Counted from the first letter of the stretch, positions 10,629 through 22,968 are shown. The stretch: DNA of 64,000 bases from Cryptomeria japonica (GCF_030272615.1 NC_081409.1:647186468-647250467), one strand, 5' to 3'. Notes: generated by a model from the sequence alone, not told the origin. A program made the numbers and translations.

Positions 10629-12139
10629 TGTTGGCATTTGGCATTATAATAGACAATAAGAGATTGTTGGCATTTCAATAAGGATATTGAGAAGGTTGTT
10701 GATGATTATGGATATAACTGATTAAGGATGATTTACTATCTTAATATTATTATTTTGTCATTGATGTCAAGAAATTAATTTTCTAATTCAGTATGATGTT
10801 GCCATATCTTGAGAAGTATGATTTGATGAGTATAAAGATGTCGGTAAAAGACATAGAAAGAATATGATGAATAAGGGGATGAATAAGTTATTCAATGGGC
10901 AACTATTACTGAGTTAGACAATGATGAGATCATGATGTTTAGATTTTTTTGATATTATACATATGTTATTGATTGAATGGTTAATACTATACTATGTTAC
11001 CGAGCAAAGAACCTAGTCAGTAAACCCTAAGGTTATCGCTATCGGTTAATGAAGGCAGAATGTCTACTGAGTGAAGTTTAGTATTTACCGAGTTGCAATT
11101 GAGTAATAACAGAATGCATTAAATGATTACATGCATTATTTAATGAAGGAAGCTGATGAGCTGGTTATGATTAAATGATTGGTATGGCATGAATGAAGTT
11201 TGTTAAAGAATCTATTGCAAAGGAAAATTGGCAGGAAGATCTACAGCTCAAATTGAACCGCAATACCCTAGCACAAGTTCCAAGAAATGTATGCAAGTTC
11301 CAAGGTGGGGTAAAACATTTTCAGATCAAAGGATACATTGAACCTGGTCTAAGTTTGAAGATTAATGGCTATGATTGATCATGGGAAATGTGATCAATGA
11401 GATTAAGCGGTTGGCAATTGTTTATAAATAGGGAACTGTTGATAAACAATGTATGCAGGCAAGTGTATGCACATGGATGCTACATAGTGATTACCGAGCA
11501 TAGAAGCTTGAAGACCTATTTTGAATAACAGAGTATAGAGCCCAGCAGATGGACAAGATTAGTTCTATGTCTAAATTGTATTGAGCAAATAAGAATCTGC
11601 TTTAGCATTTTAGATGTGAAGTTGCAGATAGATCTTTATTACTATTATTTTGTGAAGTGATAGAAAATCTCTTAACCAAGTGGACTTAACAGTCTTATTT
11701 GTAAAACACTCTAGCAAGGTGACATTTTGATTGAGTGTTTGAAATCCTTTAACAAGGTCACTTCTAACAAGGTGAAGATCCTAATAGATCTAAGGGAAAT
11801 CCCTTAACCGAGTCACATCTAGCAATGTGTTTGTAATATTTAACAGGATTTGCTTTTAACAGAGCATACTCTAGAAGATTATATTTCTTAGTGGGTCCGA
11901 AATCCCACAGTGGTTTTTCCCTATTTGGGTTTCCATGTTAAATCTGGTGTTATGAGTATTATGATGTTTATATGCTTTTGAGTTTGCATGTTTAGCAATT
12001 TTGGTTATATTACTGAAATATATGTTACCAAGGTTGAATCTGATGTTTTTATGGAAGATTAAGTTTGTATGATTCACCCCCCCCGCTCTCATCTTATCAA
12101 CATGGTATCTGTACTTAACATTAAGTATCAAAACTATCA
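10629..12139 (+). repeat. Copia-A 3' LTR
   Basis: It has the same ends as the 5' LTR, with TATA 'tataaata' at 11423-11430, 'ttgtcattgatgtcaa' at 10755-10770 and the C-run motif at 12070-12091. It is 1,511 bp, 14 bp shorter than the 5' LTR, with scattered substitutions. Confidence 0.93.
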
Positions 12140-12144
12140 TCCAC
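12140..12144. repeat. Target-site duplication of Copia-A, right
   Basis: 'tccac', identical to 4436-4440. Confidence 0.9.
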
Positions 12145-14529
12145 TTGATCCCATAGTAAAATACAACCATATAAGATGATGCAATAATCTATTTAAGATG
12201 TCCATAAGTGCTCAAGAATCCATAATAATGTTTCTATAAGAATTCAATTATTCATTCCACTTTCTCATAATGGAGCTTTCACACAAATGCATGGGAAGGC
12301 ACGGGTCAAGCAGAAATGCCAATCTCAATGAAAATAATTATTCCAACATCAAATGCATCATCTAAAATAGAAATAAATATACTAATCATCATAATTTCGT
12401 TGCAATAAATCATATAAACAAAGCATCACAAGGCCATACTCAAGAAGAAAACTCTAGGTCTCTGAGTCAAGAATCCCATTATAGGTTGATTCTAAATCAA
12501 GCATACAATTGCAATTATTTGTGTCACAACACAAGTTAATAAAAAATACATCATAATTCATTCACATGATGTTCGATAAGGCCTTAAGAATCAAGGTCAA
12601 AAAGGGTCTACTGGCCAACATTGATCAAAAGCACCACATTGTTGATCAGTTGTGCCACTTTAGGCATCAATTATGCCATTATGGGCATCAATAGCACCAT
12701 ATTTTGGAAAAAATACCTTTATTCATATCAATAGCACCACTCTTCTTATAAAATGTGCTACTACATAGTAGATGCACCATACATGGTCAAAAATACAATT
12801 TGGGTTCGGGAGGCTAAGTAGGGTACCTAGTTGGACAAAAATGAGGCATGGGAGGCCAAAATGGAGACAAGCTGATTTGATGAAAACCTCATGAAACCTT
12901 AAAAAAACTATAAAAAATTCCATACAAGAATCTCAGAGAAAATTGCATAACATTTCCTCAAGAACCCCCATTTAGACATCAAAACCCTATACTCATATCT
13001 ATAGACAACAATTAAATACATGGGAGGACAAATTAATAATACAACATTCCCTCAAATAATCTCAAAATGCATCATAAACATTCAAGGAAGGTAAATTTAA
13101 GATAGCATAAATAAATAGAGAGAGCCTACCTCAAGGTTGAAGAATCACTTGAAAAGAAACTCCGGATTGCACACCCCACCAATGCCCACACATATTGGAA
13201 AACAAAAAGACTCCACTGGTGCAAATCAATCCATTCCATACCCACAAAATCTCTCTCAAATAATATCATGATCTCAACATCTCCCAAATAGCCATGGAGA
13301 TTTTTTTGAAGGAGAGAACATGAAAAATACTTCAAGTGTTGAGAAAATACCCTAATTGCACAATATAAACTCCCCTTTGAAGTGGAATACAAAATGATAA
13401 TAAAATAAAATTATCACATAACTCCCCAAATGACCCCCCAAAGATAAATTATATAAATCTTATTAATTCTAATACATTTAAGACATAATATGTATTTAAT
13501 TATTAAATCACCACTACAACAATTAAATATCATTTTTTATTCATTACACAAGAAACAATACACATAAGAATGACTATGCAGAAAACATCTTTATGGGCCG
13601 ACTCAACATGACAATTGGATATTTAAAAGATACAAACTGTATTAGTTGGGCTGGAAGCAATAAAATAATTAGAATAACTAAAATGGTAAAATCAAGGGAA
13701 TTGCCCTAATCTAGGGGCACGGGTTTAGGCTTGAGATAATTGGCCAATGTGCTATCTCTTGTTAACCATCGGTGAGGAATGTAGGCATTCTCATACCTGT
13801 GAAGCTAGGTGGAGTCAATTACATGTAAATATAGTCACTGAAACATTCACATGTCAAGTGCACCTACTCATACTTATATAAATAACCAAATAACTCAAAT
13901 CATTAAATGAAATTCTAACATCATATGAATTTTCATATAATCGAATGTTACGATATCATCACTTTCACATCTAATCATCAATTTAACATCATAATAATAA
14001 TTTAATCTAATTAGAATCATTAAATGACATAATCAATATCATACCTCAGCAACACTAAGCATCTAAATGTTCTCCAAACAAGGTCAACACCATAACATTG
14101 TTAGTAACATGATATCTCATGCATAAGAAACTAGTCTAGTAAACATCATTTATCTCATTTTATTCATTACTCAAATCAACATTTCACATATGATAGTAGG
14201 GAATCATGAATTAGGCCTATCTAAATCAATCATGCAATGGTCCTCAGACACAAGCACAATGAATAAAACATGCATCTTAATGAAATAACATCATCCAATC
14301 ACCATGAAGTAAACCAACACATCACTAGTCTAAAACAATTGCGGACATTTATGAAGATTGAGCATAAGATAAATACTCAAAGTCACATACATTGCAATAA
14401 TGAAGAGTCCAAAGCAAGATCAAACACCACATAATGATCCACATCCAAATCGCAAAAGATACAATCCATGGGCATAAATCCAAGTCCAAAAACAAAAGTA
14501 TGAAATTATGAAAAAAATCAAATGAGAGG
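12145..14529. other. No gene recognised
   Basis: AT-rich DNA with short, unstructured open frames. Around 12610-12780 there are several imperfect copies of a 'gcatcaatagcaccat'-like phrase, perhaps a decayed short repeat. It continues the left flank from 4435. Confidence 0.5.
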
Positions 14530-15254
14530 GGCATTAGAGACTTTGGGAAGAGATAGAGGTGAGAGACCTAGAGCCTAGGGAGAGATGAATGAGAGACCTA
14601 GGGGGAGAGATAGAGGTGGAGAGAGAGGTGGCTAATGAGACATGGAGGTTCGAGAGGTAGTGAATTAGAGGGAGGGAGAGACCTAAAGATGGAGAGAGAG
14701 GGAAGAGAGGGAAGGGAGAGGGGTTATAGGTTTTAGGAAAAGACCCATGGAAGGAGGAGATAAAAAGGTGAGGGAAGAGAGAGAAGAGAATGAGAGAATT
14801 CATAAAAGGAGAGTGGTAAGAGAGGAGGGGGAGAGAGGTAGATATGAAGTAGATTACCAGAGAGTGTATAGATAGAGAGGTGAGAGACCCAAATGTGGCG
14901 AGAGAGGGGTGAAATAGATAGAGAAGGATAAAAGAGGAGAGAAGTGATGACCTAGAGAGGGAAGGGAGACATACGAGAGACATAAGACCAAAGAGAAAGA
15001 GAGGGATAAGGAGGGAGGGAGGGAGAGGTAGGTAGGGAGTGAATGAATTATAAAGGGGAGAGGTACAGAGGTAAGGGAGAAAGAAATAAGTTCACAAAGA
15101 AAGAGGGTAAGGAGGAATGGAGAGAGGTGGAGAGAGAGGGAAATAAATAAAGAGGGGAGAGATATAGAGGTGAGAGATTTATAGGGTGAAAAATAGATGA
15201 GAGAGATAAAAGGGGAGAGAGAGGTGGTCAATGATACATAGATAGAGAGATGGT

Positions 15255-15623
15255 GTTGCAAGGTGTGCATGCTTGGTCTTCTTGTGCTGTTCAATGCAAT
15301 GCTCAGGCTTGTGACATGGCTTAACCACCTCCTATGGATTCTATAAGTCTAGTGGTTGTATCATACATTCACAAGTCTATCTTTTGGTGCAATAGAAATT
15401 GCACTTGTAACAAATGGTATTAGACCTTGGTCATAGGTTCAAACTCCTCACTTGCACTAGGGGGATTGTTGCAAGGTGTGCGCCCTTGGTCTCCTTGTGT
15501 TGTGCAACACAACGCTTGGGTTTGTGACATGTCTTAACCACCTCTTGTGGATTCTATAAGTCTAGTGGTTGTATTGGGCATTAGCAGGTTGATCTTTTAG
15601 TGAAATGACAACTACACTTGTAA
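15255..15623. repeat. Direct duplication of about 213 bp inside the GAGA tract
   Basis: A non-purine island. Copy 1 runs from 'gttgcaaggtgtgc' at 15255 to 15467; copy 2 restarts at 15468 and is recognisable for about 155 bp ('cttaaccacctc', 'ctataagtctagtggttgta' shared). Copy 1 ends with 'ggtattagacc' and 'ggttcaaactcc', similar to a pol III B box, so a tRNA-derived SINE fragment is possible. The copies differ by many substitutions. Confidence 0.55.
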
Positions 15624-16214
15624 TAGATAGAGATGTGGAGAGGGAGGGACAAAGAAACCTAGAGGGGGGGGAGACAGAGAGGGTGAGAGGGAGACATGAT
15701 GATCTATACATTGGAGAGAAATAATAAGAATTAGTGGGTAAGGGAGAGAGATAGGTATAAGGAGGGAGAAGGAGATATAGAGGGAGAGGGGAAGAGAAGG
15801 ATACAAAGATCTAGAGATGGGAGGGAGGGAGAAGTGGAGAGACAAAAGAACAAAGAGAGAGGAGTAAGAGGGATTAATGGAGATGTAGACATGGAGGGAG
15901 TGAGCAACCTATAGGAGGGGAGAGAGAAGATAAGGAGGTAATTCATAGAGGGAGATAGGTAAGGGGGAATGGAGAGAAAGGTGGAGAGGGAGGGAGATAA
16001 TTGAAGAGGGACTAGATAAAGAGGTTAGTTACCTAGAGGGGAAGATAGAGGTCAAAGACCTAATTGGGGTGAGTGAGGCGATAGAGAAAAGTTGGTAATA
16101 AGACATGGATGAAGAGGTAGAGAGGTGGAGAGGGAGGGAGAGAAAAAACTATAGAGAGAGAGAGGTAACAACCTAAAAAATGGAGAGGGAAAATAATAGA
16201 GAGTGGGGGAGGGA

Positions 16215-16219
16215 GATAG
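16215..16219. repeat. Target-site duplication of the Copia-C array, left
   Basis: 'gatag' directly before the first LTR base (16220); the same five bases follow the last LTR at 61719-61723. Confidence 0.85.
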
Positions 16220-16272
16220 TGATGGTATGATGAATCAATAAGGATCCGAGCAACTACTGAGAGGGGGGGGGA
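16220..16272 (-). repeat. Copia-C left LTR, first fragment
   Basis: 'tgatggtatgatgaatcaa' and the next bases match the starts of the LTRs at 53080 and 60323. The match stops in a G-run where the Copia-B array is inserted and resumes at 28580. Confidence 0.88.
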
Positions 16273-17321
16273 TGTTGGTATTTTGGTATGGTTTTGTCAT
16301 TGATGTCAACACCTATCAACACTTATCAACTCTGGCACTTTGGAGAAATGGTTATATTCACCGACAAGCAAGTAAATTTATGCACAGTCACCGGTATCTA
16401 GTACACCGATAGGATATATTATTCACCAACACTTAGAATGACATGGAAAACATCTAGTTATGTCAAAGACATCATTTGGACACATTGTCTTGGAGATATG
16501 TTCATTGGATTATTTGTATTTGCATATTTGTTGTTATTCGCAAATAGGTCCAGATTAAGCACCGGTAGGCTTATTTATTCTAGATCAACACGACATGCTT
16601 TGAATATGATTTTGTTGTTATTGTAAATGCATTAAGCTGACATGTTGAATTGGATATTGCATCGGTTATTGATTTAGTTGTAAATTGATTTTATTGTAAT
16701 ATATTTTAGAGCTGACCTACTAAAATTGGTCTTAGGTTATTGTATCTATGTAAGAACGATAAGCGATAAGGAAAAAGAATTATAAGAAGGTATATGCGAC
16801 AATAAGCAGAGCTATACATGCAGACATCATTTAAGGTGAAGCAAGGTTTTTGTGAAGGCATATCAGAATTGAACTTGTACTAAATCCAACATATGAAGAT
16901 GTTATTTTGAGTAGTACATTATTATTGGATTTAACCATACAATTGTAGTCAGTGTGACTCCTATTTGTGTTTGAGTAGTGAGATCTAGGCGCTTGGCCTT
17001 TCTGCATGTGCAGACCCCATTTGTATACACATACTATCTGTAGTAGTATCATCTGATTGTGGGTAAGGTTTCCCATCGTGGTTTTTCTCCTTACAAGGTT
17101 TCTACATACAAATATTGGTGTTATGCGTAGTGGATTTTATTGTCTTTCTATTTCATGCATTAATCTTTACCGGTACTGTAATTAACTGATAAACTGTCTA
17201 CCGACATAAAGTCTGATTTATCGGTATTAAGAATTAAGGTTGGTTAAGTTGTTTTTAGTTTGAATTCATTTGACAACTGATTCACAACCACCCCCCTCTC
17301 AATTGTCTCAGGGACCTAACA
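16273..17321 (+). repeat. Copia-B LTR 1
   Basis: Starts 'tgttggtattttggtatgg' and ends 'gggacctaaca', directly followed by a primer site. It carries 'ttgtcattgatgtcaa' at 16294-16309 and the C-run motif near 17278-17301. Confidence 0.93.
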
Positions 17322-17323
17322 AT

Positions 17324-17335
17324 TGGTATTAGAGG
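17324..17335 (+). other. Primer binding site, internal 1 of Copia-B
   Basis: 'tggtattagagg' differs from the initiator-Met complement at two positions, one of them a C-to-T change. Confidence 0.75.
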
Positions 17336-17378
17336 AGAGTCCTCTTTTTGCAAAAGTTTAACAGCTTGAGGAGATCCA

Positions 17379-18299
17379 ATGTCTACTAACTATTTCAGGA
17401 AGGACAGTCCTAAACTTGATGGAACCAACTATGGCATATGGAAGATCAAAATGGAGACACATATAAATTGCATTGGAAAGGACATATGGGATGTTACAAA
17501 GAATGACTACATTGCTCCTACTCAAAGTCAACCTAATCCACCTAACTTGGTTAAAGATGAGGAACATGATTGCAAGACAAGAGAAGCACTTTTGAGCCCA
17601 TTATCAGATCAGAAAATCATGGGATTATCAGATAGATCAACTGATAAAGCTATTTGGGATCATTTGGAAAGATTGAATGAAGGAGATTCCACAGTCAAAA
17701 TTGCAAAAGTAGAAAGCTTCTGGGTCAGGTATGAAAATCTGAAAATAAAAGAAGATGAAAGGATTTTTGCTTTTATGGAAAGAGTAAATGAAATTGTTTT
17801 GGGCATTAAATGTTGTGGAGGAACCTTAAGTGATGATGAAATTGTTTCAAAAGTTTTAAGACAATTGCCACCGACATATAAAATGAAAGTTACTGCTATA
17901 AATGAGTTGAAAACAATGCCTAATACATCAGTAACTAGGGATACATTGATTGGAAAACTTTCAGCTTTTGAAATTGAGGAATTTGGTCTTGTTGATACTA
18001 TAAAGAAAGATTTAGCCTTTAAAGCATCAACATCATCTACACCATCTTTTGACAAATCTGATTGGAAAGCCTTTTGTGCAAGAGAACTTGAGGAAAGTAC
18101 GAGAGAAAATGAAGAACTTGAAGCACTCTTTGCAAGGAAAATGCCTAAAGGTCCAATTGGAAGTAAGTATGAAGGTAAAGAACCCTTTAAATATTTTAAC
18201 TGTAATAAGTTTGGTCATATGGCTTGGAGACTCCCTGGTAGACATGCTAGAGTAAGAGAAGAAGCTAGAAGAACATACAAGCCTAACCCTGAATATTAG
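17379..18299 (+). pseudogene. gag: Copia-B internal 1 gag (open frame, zinc knuckle lost)
   Basis: A 306-codon frame from the first ATG after the primer site to TAG. It has the copia Gag N-terminus ('LDGTNYGIWKIKMETHI'), the central UBN2-like region ('IWDHLERLNEGDSTVKIAK', 'VLRQLPPTYKMKVTAINEL') and a Lys/Glu-rich tail. The CCHC knuckle reads Y-F-N-C-...-G-H-M-A-W-R-L, so the first and last Cys are gone and RNA binding should fail. The family's Gag continues into pol; here the TAG (18297-18299) cuts it. Confidence 0.85.
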
Positions 18300-18833
18300 A
18301 GATACAAATTTAAGAAGAATAAAGATAAATCTTGTCATCTTGCTCAGGAAGGAGTCACTGATGATTCTGATAAAGATCCAATAGACAATGGATGGGTTTT
18401 TGTTGTTATAATAGAAGATCAACTGACACCTATTGTTCAACCGATAGAGCAGGCTTTGGCAGCTAAAGTTGAAGTTAAGGATGAATGGATCATTGATTCA
18501 GGATATTCACATCATATGATTGGTGATAAAGGTAAATTCTTGAACTTTCAGGAATATAATGGAGGTTTGGTAAGATTTGGAGATGATAAAGCTTGTTTTA
18601 TCAAAGGAAAATGCACTATATCTCTTGATGGTAAGCATAATACTAACAATGTTTACTATGTAGAAGGTTTAAAGCATAATATTTTGAGTGTTGGTCAATT
18701 ATTTGAGAAAAGATTTAAGTTACAATTCAAGAATGGAAAATGCAAAATTATGAACAGAACTGGTTTGTAAATTGCAACCTATAATCAAACTAGAGGAAAC
18801 ATCTTTCATTTAAATAATAGTGAAAAGACATAC
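18300..18833 (+). pseudogene. Copia-B internal 1 protease region (broken)
   Basis: Protease motif D-S-G-Y-S-H-H-M lies near 18496-18519; the usual Cys after DSG is Tyr (TGT to TAT). The readable frame 18456-18770 includes 'VRFGDD' and 'VYYVEGLKHNILSVGQL' and stops at a TAA (18768-18770), where the related element has a codon for an amino acid. Confidence 0.8.
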
Positions 18834-19778
18834 TTGATTGCACACATTGGTGAAAGTTGGCTATGGCATAAGAGACTCTGTCATGTAAATTTTGATTGCA
18901 TGGTAAAAATCAGTACTACTAAGGAAGTTAGAGAGTTACCTAAGATTTTTAAACCTCACAATCCACTATGTAAGGAATGTCAATTTGGAGAACAAGTTAG
19001 AGCATCTTTTAAAAGTATTCCAAAAAAATCCAATAATGCTCTTGATTTAACTCACACAGATTTATGTGGTCCAGCAAGAACTAAAAGTTTACAAGGTGAT
19101 AGATATTTCATGCTAATCATTGATGACTATTCTAGAATGTGTTGGGTTACTTTTCTTAGAGAAAAATCAGAAGCACTTGGGAAGTCCAAACTATTCAAAA
19201 AAATGGTAAAAAATGAAACCGATAAGAAAATAAAATGTCTGAGATCAGATCTAGGAGGTGAGTTCACATCTAAGGAATTTAATACATTATGTGAAGTGAA
19301 TGGAATTAGAAGACAGTTATTAGCACCCCAGACACCACAACAGAATGGAGTTGTAGAAAGGAAAAATAGAACTATCTTGGACGCAACTAGAAGTATGTTA
19401 TCTGAAGAAAATCTACCACATGTATATTGGAGAGAGGTAGTAAGCACATCGGTCTATACATTCAACAAAATTCACATCAAAGGTAAAACCAGTAAGACCC
19501 CTCATGAACTATGGTATGGTATTACTCCTACTCTTAAATATTTTAAAATATTTGGAAGTAAATGCTATATTAGAAGAGATGAGTATATTGGAAAATTTGA
19601 TCCTAGAAGTGATGAAGGAATTTTTGTTAGTTATTCATCTAAGAGCAAAACATATAGATGTTTTATCAAGAGATTGCAGAAAATTGTTGAAAGTACAAAT
19701 GTGAAGATTGATGAACAGTTTAGAGGAACTTCAAGGTATATAGACTCTAAACTGGCAATAAAGATACTGACAAATTAA
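18834..19778 (+). pseudogene. Copia-B internal 1 integrase (open segment)
   Basis: A 314-codon open segment. It has the zinc-binding segment ('SWLWHKRLCHVNFDCM', 'CKECQFGEQ') and the integrase core with all three acidic residues: Asp in 'HTDLCGP', Asp in 'RSDLGGE', Glu in 'NGVVERKNRT'. The copia C-terminal segment 'GKFDPRSDEGIF' follows. A TAA at 19776-19778 ends it early. It lacks the upstream frame and could not be made from an intact polyprotein. Confidence 0.85.
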
Positions 19779-20762
19779 TATACATTGTATCCATTGATAT
19801 AAAATGAAGATCCAGTTACCTCAATATCATCTGAAAATTCTACTGTAATTGAGGAACAACAACAAACAAAGACACCTTGGTATGTAAGATTGAACCACTC
19901 TCAAAATCAGATAATTGGGAACAAGTATCAAGGAGTTATGACAAGAGGAAGACTGAGAAATGAAGAGGTATGTCTTATTTCTCAAATTGAACCATCATCA
20001 ATTAATGAGGCACGTGAAGATAAACACTGAATTAAAGCTATGGAAGAGGAACTAGAACAAATTGAGAAGAATAACACATGGACATTAGTTCCCTGGCCTA
20101 AAGACAAAAATGTGATTGGAACAAAATGGGTATTTAGAAACAAACTAAATGAAGATGGGAAGGTAATTAGAAATAAAGTAAGACTAGTGTGTAAGGGATA
20201 TTCTCAGAAAGAAGGAATTGATTATAATGAAACCTTTGCACCGGTAGTTAGAATTGAGGTACTTAGATTATTCTTGGCTTTTGCAGCACACAAGAACTAC
20301 AAAGTATATCAAATGGATATTAAATGTGCATTTCTAAATGGAGATCTTGAAGAAGAAGTTTACATTGAGCAACTTGATGGATTTTCTTTGATAGATAACA
20401 AAGATATGGTTTGCAGACTAAGGAAAGCTTTGTATTGGTTGAAGCAAGCTCCAAGAGCTTGGTATGCTAGATAGGATAAATATATTTCGAAGACTGGTTT
20501 TTCTAAAGGTAATGTTGATAGCAACTTATACTACAAAGTGATTAATGATAACATCTTGGTTATAGAAGTATTTCTTGATGATATAATCTTTGGAGGAGAA
20601 GATGGATTATGTAAAGACTTTTCTATTGAAATGTAGCATGAATTTGAAATGTCTATGATTGGAGAGATAAAATTCTTTTTAGGATTGTAGATTTCACAAA
20701 CTGATAAAGGTATATTCTTCAGTCAATCCAAGTACCTGAAGGAGTTACTAAAGAAATCTGGG
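19779..20762 (+). pseudogene. Copia-B internal 1 reverse transcriptase (broken)
   Basis: The linker is stop-rich. The open piece 20040-20474 carries 'NNTWTLVPWPKDKNVIGTKW', '[20 protein letters not shown]' and '[13 protein letters not shown]'. After a TAG (20472-20474) the same frame continues with F-L-D-D-I-I-F-G-G (catalytic box) near 20573-20600, and more stops at about 20634 and 20688. Confidence 0.82.
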
Positions 20763-21524
20763 ATGGAGAACTCTAAACCGCTAAGCACACCTATGACTAC
20801 AAATGACAAATTATCACTAAGGAATAAATCTACACCTGTTAATCCGACTAGGCACAAATCTATGATAGGAGGCCTACTGTATTTGACCCAAACAAGACCT
20901 GATATTATGAATGCAGTATGTATTGTTTCAAGATTTCAGAGTAATCCTAGAGAAAATCATGAATCTGTAGTAAAAAGGATTTTTCAATACTTACAAGGCA
21001 CTACAAATCTTGGTTTATGGTATCCTAGAGATGAAAACTTTGAATTATGTGCATACACAGATGAAAATTGGGAAGGAGATGTGGATGATAGAAAAAGCAC
21101 CACTGGCGGAGCATTTTTCCTTGGAGACAGATTAATTTCTTGGTTGATTAAGAAACAAAGTTGTACATCTTTATCAACAACAGAATCAGAATATGTTGCA
21201 GCAACAACTAACTGTACATAGGTATTATGGCTTAAGCAAATGTTGAAGGACATAAAGGTAAAATGAAAGGAACCTATAACTATCTATTGTGATAACACTG
21301 CAACAATTGATATATCTAAGAAACTGGTACTACACTCTAAAACTAAACATGTTTATATCAAATTGAACTTTCTGAAAGAGAATGTTGAAGCAAAAGAAGT
21401 AAAACTGGTTTATGTGAATACTAAAGAGCATATTGCAGATATTTTCACTAAGCCTTTACTTAAGGAGACTTTTGAATATCTCAGAGACCAACTTGGGGTC
21501 ATACCCCCACCAGTAGAGACTTAG
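20763..21524 (+). pseudogene. Copia-B internal 1 RNase H (broken)
   Basis: In the frame starting at 20763: 'YTDENWEGDVDDRKSTTGG' (catalytic Asp), 'YCDNTATIDISK', and the C-terminal 'IADIFTKPL' and 'LGVIPPP' before a TAG at 21522-21524. Internal stops are TAG 21219-21221 (CAG to TAG; the sister copy has CAG) and TGA near 21264 (TGC in the sister copy). Confidence 0.82.
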
Positions 21525-21684
21525 ACAGTTGATGTTTGTCATCAACCGGTAGAACTGACAGAGAAATATTTTATTCCGGCTTTGATGAGGAGAGCTACTT
21601 ATCAGGGGAAGTAGTTGGCATACTGAATTGGTTGGTATTTTGTATTTGAACCTAGCTTTTGTATTGGCTTTGACATTTGATGTC

Positions 21685-21696
21685 AAAGGGGGAGAG
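21685..21696 (+). other. Upstream polypurine tract, Copia-B internal 1
   Basis: 'aaagggggagag' after 'ttgatgtc', about 215 bp before the middle LTR. The counterpart in internal 2 starts at 27307 and has lost one or two G. Confidence 0.5.
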
Positions 21697-21894
21697 ATTG
21701 ATATGAAAAAACATAAGGAGATAACTATTACTCCTAGGGGGAGAGACTGTTACTTTGAGAGAGACTGATTACTCTCTGTATCTAAATTTTGATTCCTATT
21801 ATGATCTCTTTTGGGAGATTATTAGTTAATTGGTTTTTGGCATTTCTGTTCTGGCACTTTGATAGTTTTTCCATCTTGTGTTGCCATCAATGCC

Positions 21895-21906
21895 AAAGGG
21901 GGAGAT
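21895..21906 (+). other. Polypurine tract, Copia-B internal 1
   Basis: 'aaagggggagat' touches the TG of the middle LTR and is preceded by 'atcaatgcc'. Confidence 0.85.
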
Positions 21907-22966
21907 TGTTGGTATTTTGGTATGGTTTTGTCATTGATGTCAACACCTATCAACACTTATCAACTCTGGCACTTTGGAGAAATGGTTATATTCACTGGCA
22001 AGCAAGTGACTTTATGCACAGTCACCGGTATCTAGTACACCGACCAGATATATTGTTCATCGGCACTTAGGATGACATGGAAAACATCTAGTTATGTCAA
22101 AGACATCATTTGGACATGTTGTCTTGGAGATATGTTCATTGGATTATTTGTGTTTGCATATTTGTTGTTACCGACAAATAGGTCCAGATTAAGCACCGAC
22201 AGGCTTATCTATTCTAGATCAGCACGACATGCTTTGAAGATGATTTTGTTGTTATTGTAAATGCATTAAGCTGACATGTTGAATTGGATATTGCATCGAT
22301 TATTGATTTACTTGTAAATTGATTTTATTGTAATATCTTTTAGAGCCGACCTACTAAAGTTGGTCTTAGGTTATGGTATATATGTAAGATCTTATTTGTA
22401 AGATTGATAGGTGATAAGGAAAAAGAATTATAAGAAGGTATATGCGAGAATAAGCAGAGATATACATGTAGACATCATTTAAGGTGAAGCAAGGTTTTTG
22501 TGAAGGCATATCAGAACAAAACCAGTATTGAATCTAGCATATGAAGATGCTATTTTGAGCAGTACATTATTATTGGATTTAACCATCCAATTGTAGTTAG
22601 TGTGACTCCTATTTGTGTTTGAGTAGTGAGCTCTAGATGCTTGGCCTTTTTTCATGTGCAGAGCCTATTTGTATACACATAATTTTGGTAGTAGTACCAT
22701 CTGATTGTGGGTAAGGTTTCCCACCGTGGTTTTTCCCCTTACAGGGTTTCCACATACAAATATTGGTGTTATGTGTAGTGGATGTTATTGTCTTTCTATT
22801 TCATGCATTAATCTTTACCAGTACTGTAATTAACTGATAAACTATCTACCGGCATAAAGTTTGATTTACCGGTATTAAGCATTAAGGTTGGTTAATTTGT
22901 TTTTGGTTTGAATTTATTTGACCATTGATTCACCCCAACCCTCTCAGTTGTCTTCGGGACCTAACA
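21907..22966 (+). repeat. Copia-B LTR 2 (shared middle LTR)
   Basis: Same ends as LTR 1. It has a polypurine tract directly before it and a primer site directly after it, so it is both the 3' LTR of internal 1 and the 5' LTR of internal 2. 'ttgtcattgatgtcaa' is at 21928-21943. Confidence 0.93.
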
Positions 22967-22968
22967 AT

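Larger units (their letters stand above)
4441..12139 (+). mobile_element. Copia-A: complete but inactive Ty1/copia retrotransposon
   Basis: A 7.7-kb element with two LTRs (1,525 and 1,511 bp), 5'-TG...CA-3' ends, a 5-bp TSD (tccac), an initiator-Met primer site, a polypurine tract, and domain order gag, protease, integrase, RT, RNase H. Integrase before RT is diagnostic of Ty1/copia. The reading frame is broken by many stops and some frameshifts, so it cannot make its own proteins. A solo LTR of the same family is at 51123-52632. Confidence 0.95.
14530..16219. repeat. Purine-rich GAGA low-complexity tract, left part
   Basis: Almost purely A/G on the + strand with irregular GAGAGG and GGAGGGAGAG runs. 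Phrases such as 'gagagacctagag', 'agaggtgg' and 'aatgagacatgga' recur at irregular spacing, suggesting a degraded minisatellite. The long - strand frames here are Leu/Ser/Pro-rich translations of the simple repeat, not genes. The tract is split by the Copia-C insertion and continues at 61719. Confidence 0.85.

Noticed and set aside
14534-15946. Several - strand open frames of 70-150 codons rich in Leu, Ser and Pro
   Set aside because: They are translations of the complementary CT-rich strand of the GAGA tract. Composition is that of simple repeat, with overlapping frames and no domain.
16423-16626. Small + strand frame repeated in all three Copia-B LTRs (about 62 codons, e.g. 16438, 22072, and within 27604-27882) as an LTR-encoded gene
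   Set aside because: It is in the U3 part, and similar frames arise simply because the LTRs are homologous. Changes between copies are not biased to silent positions as far as can be judged by eye.
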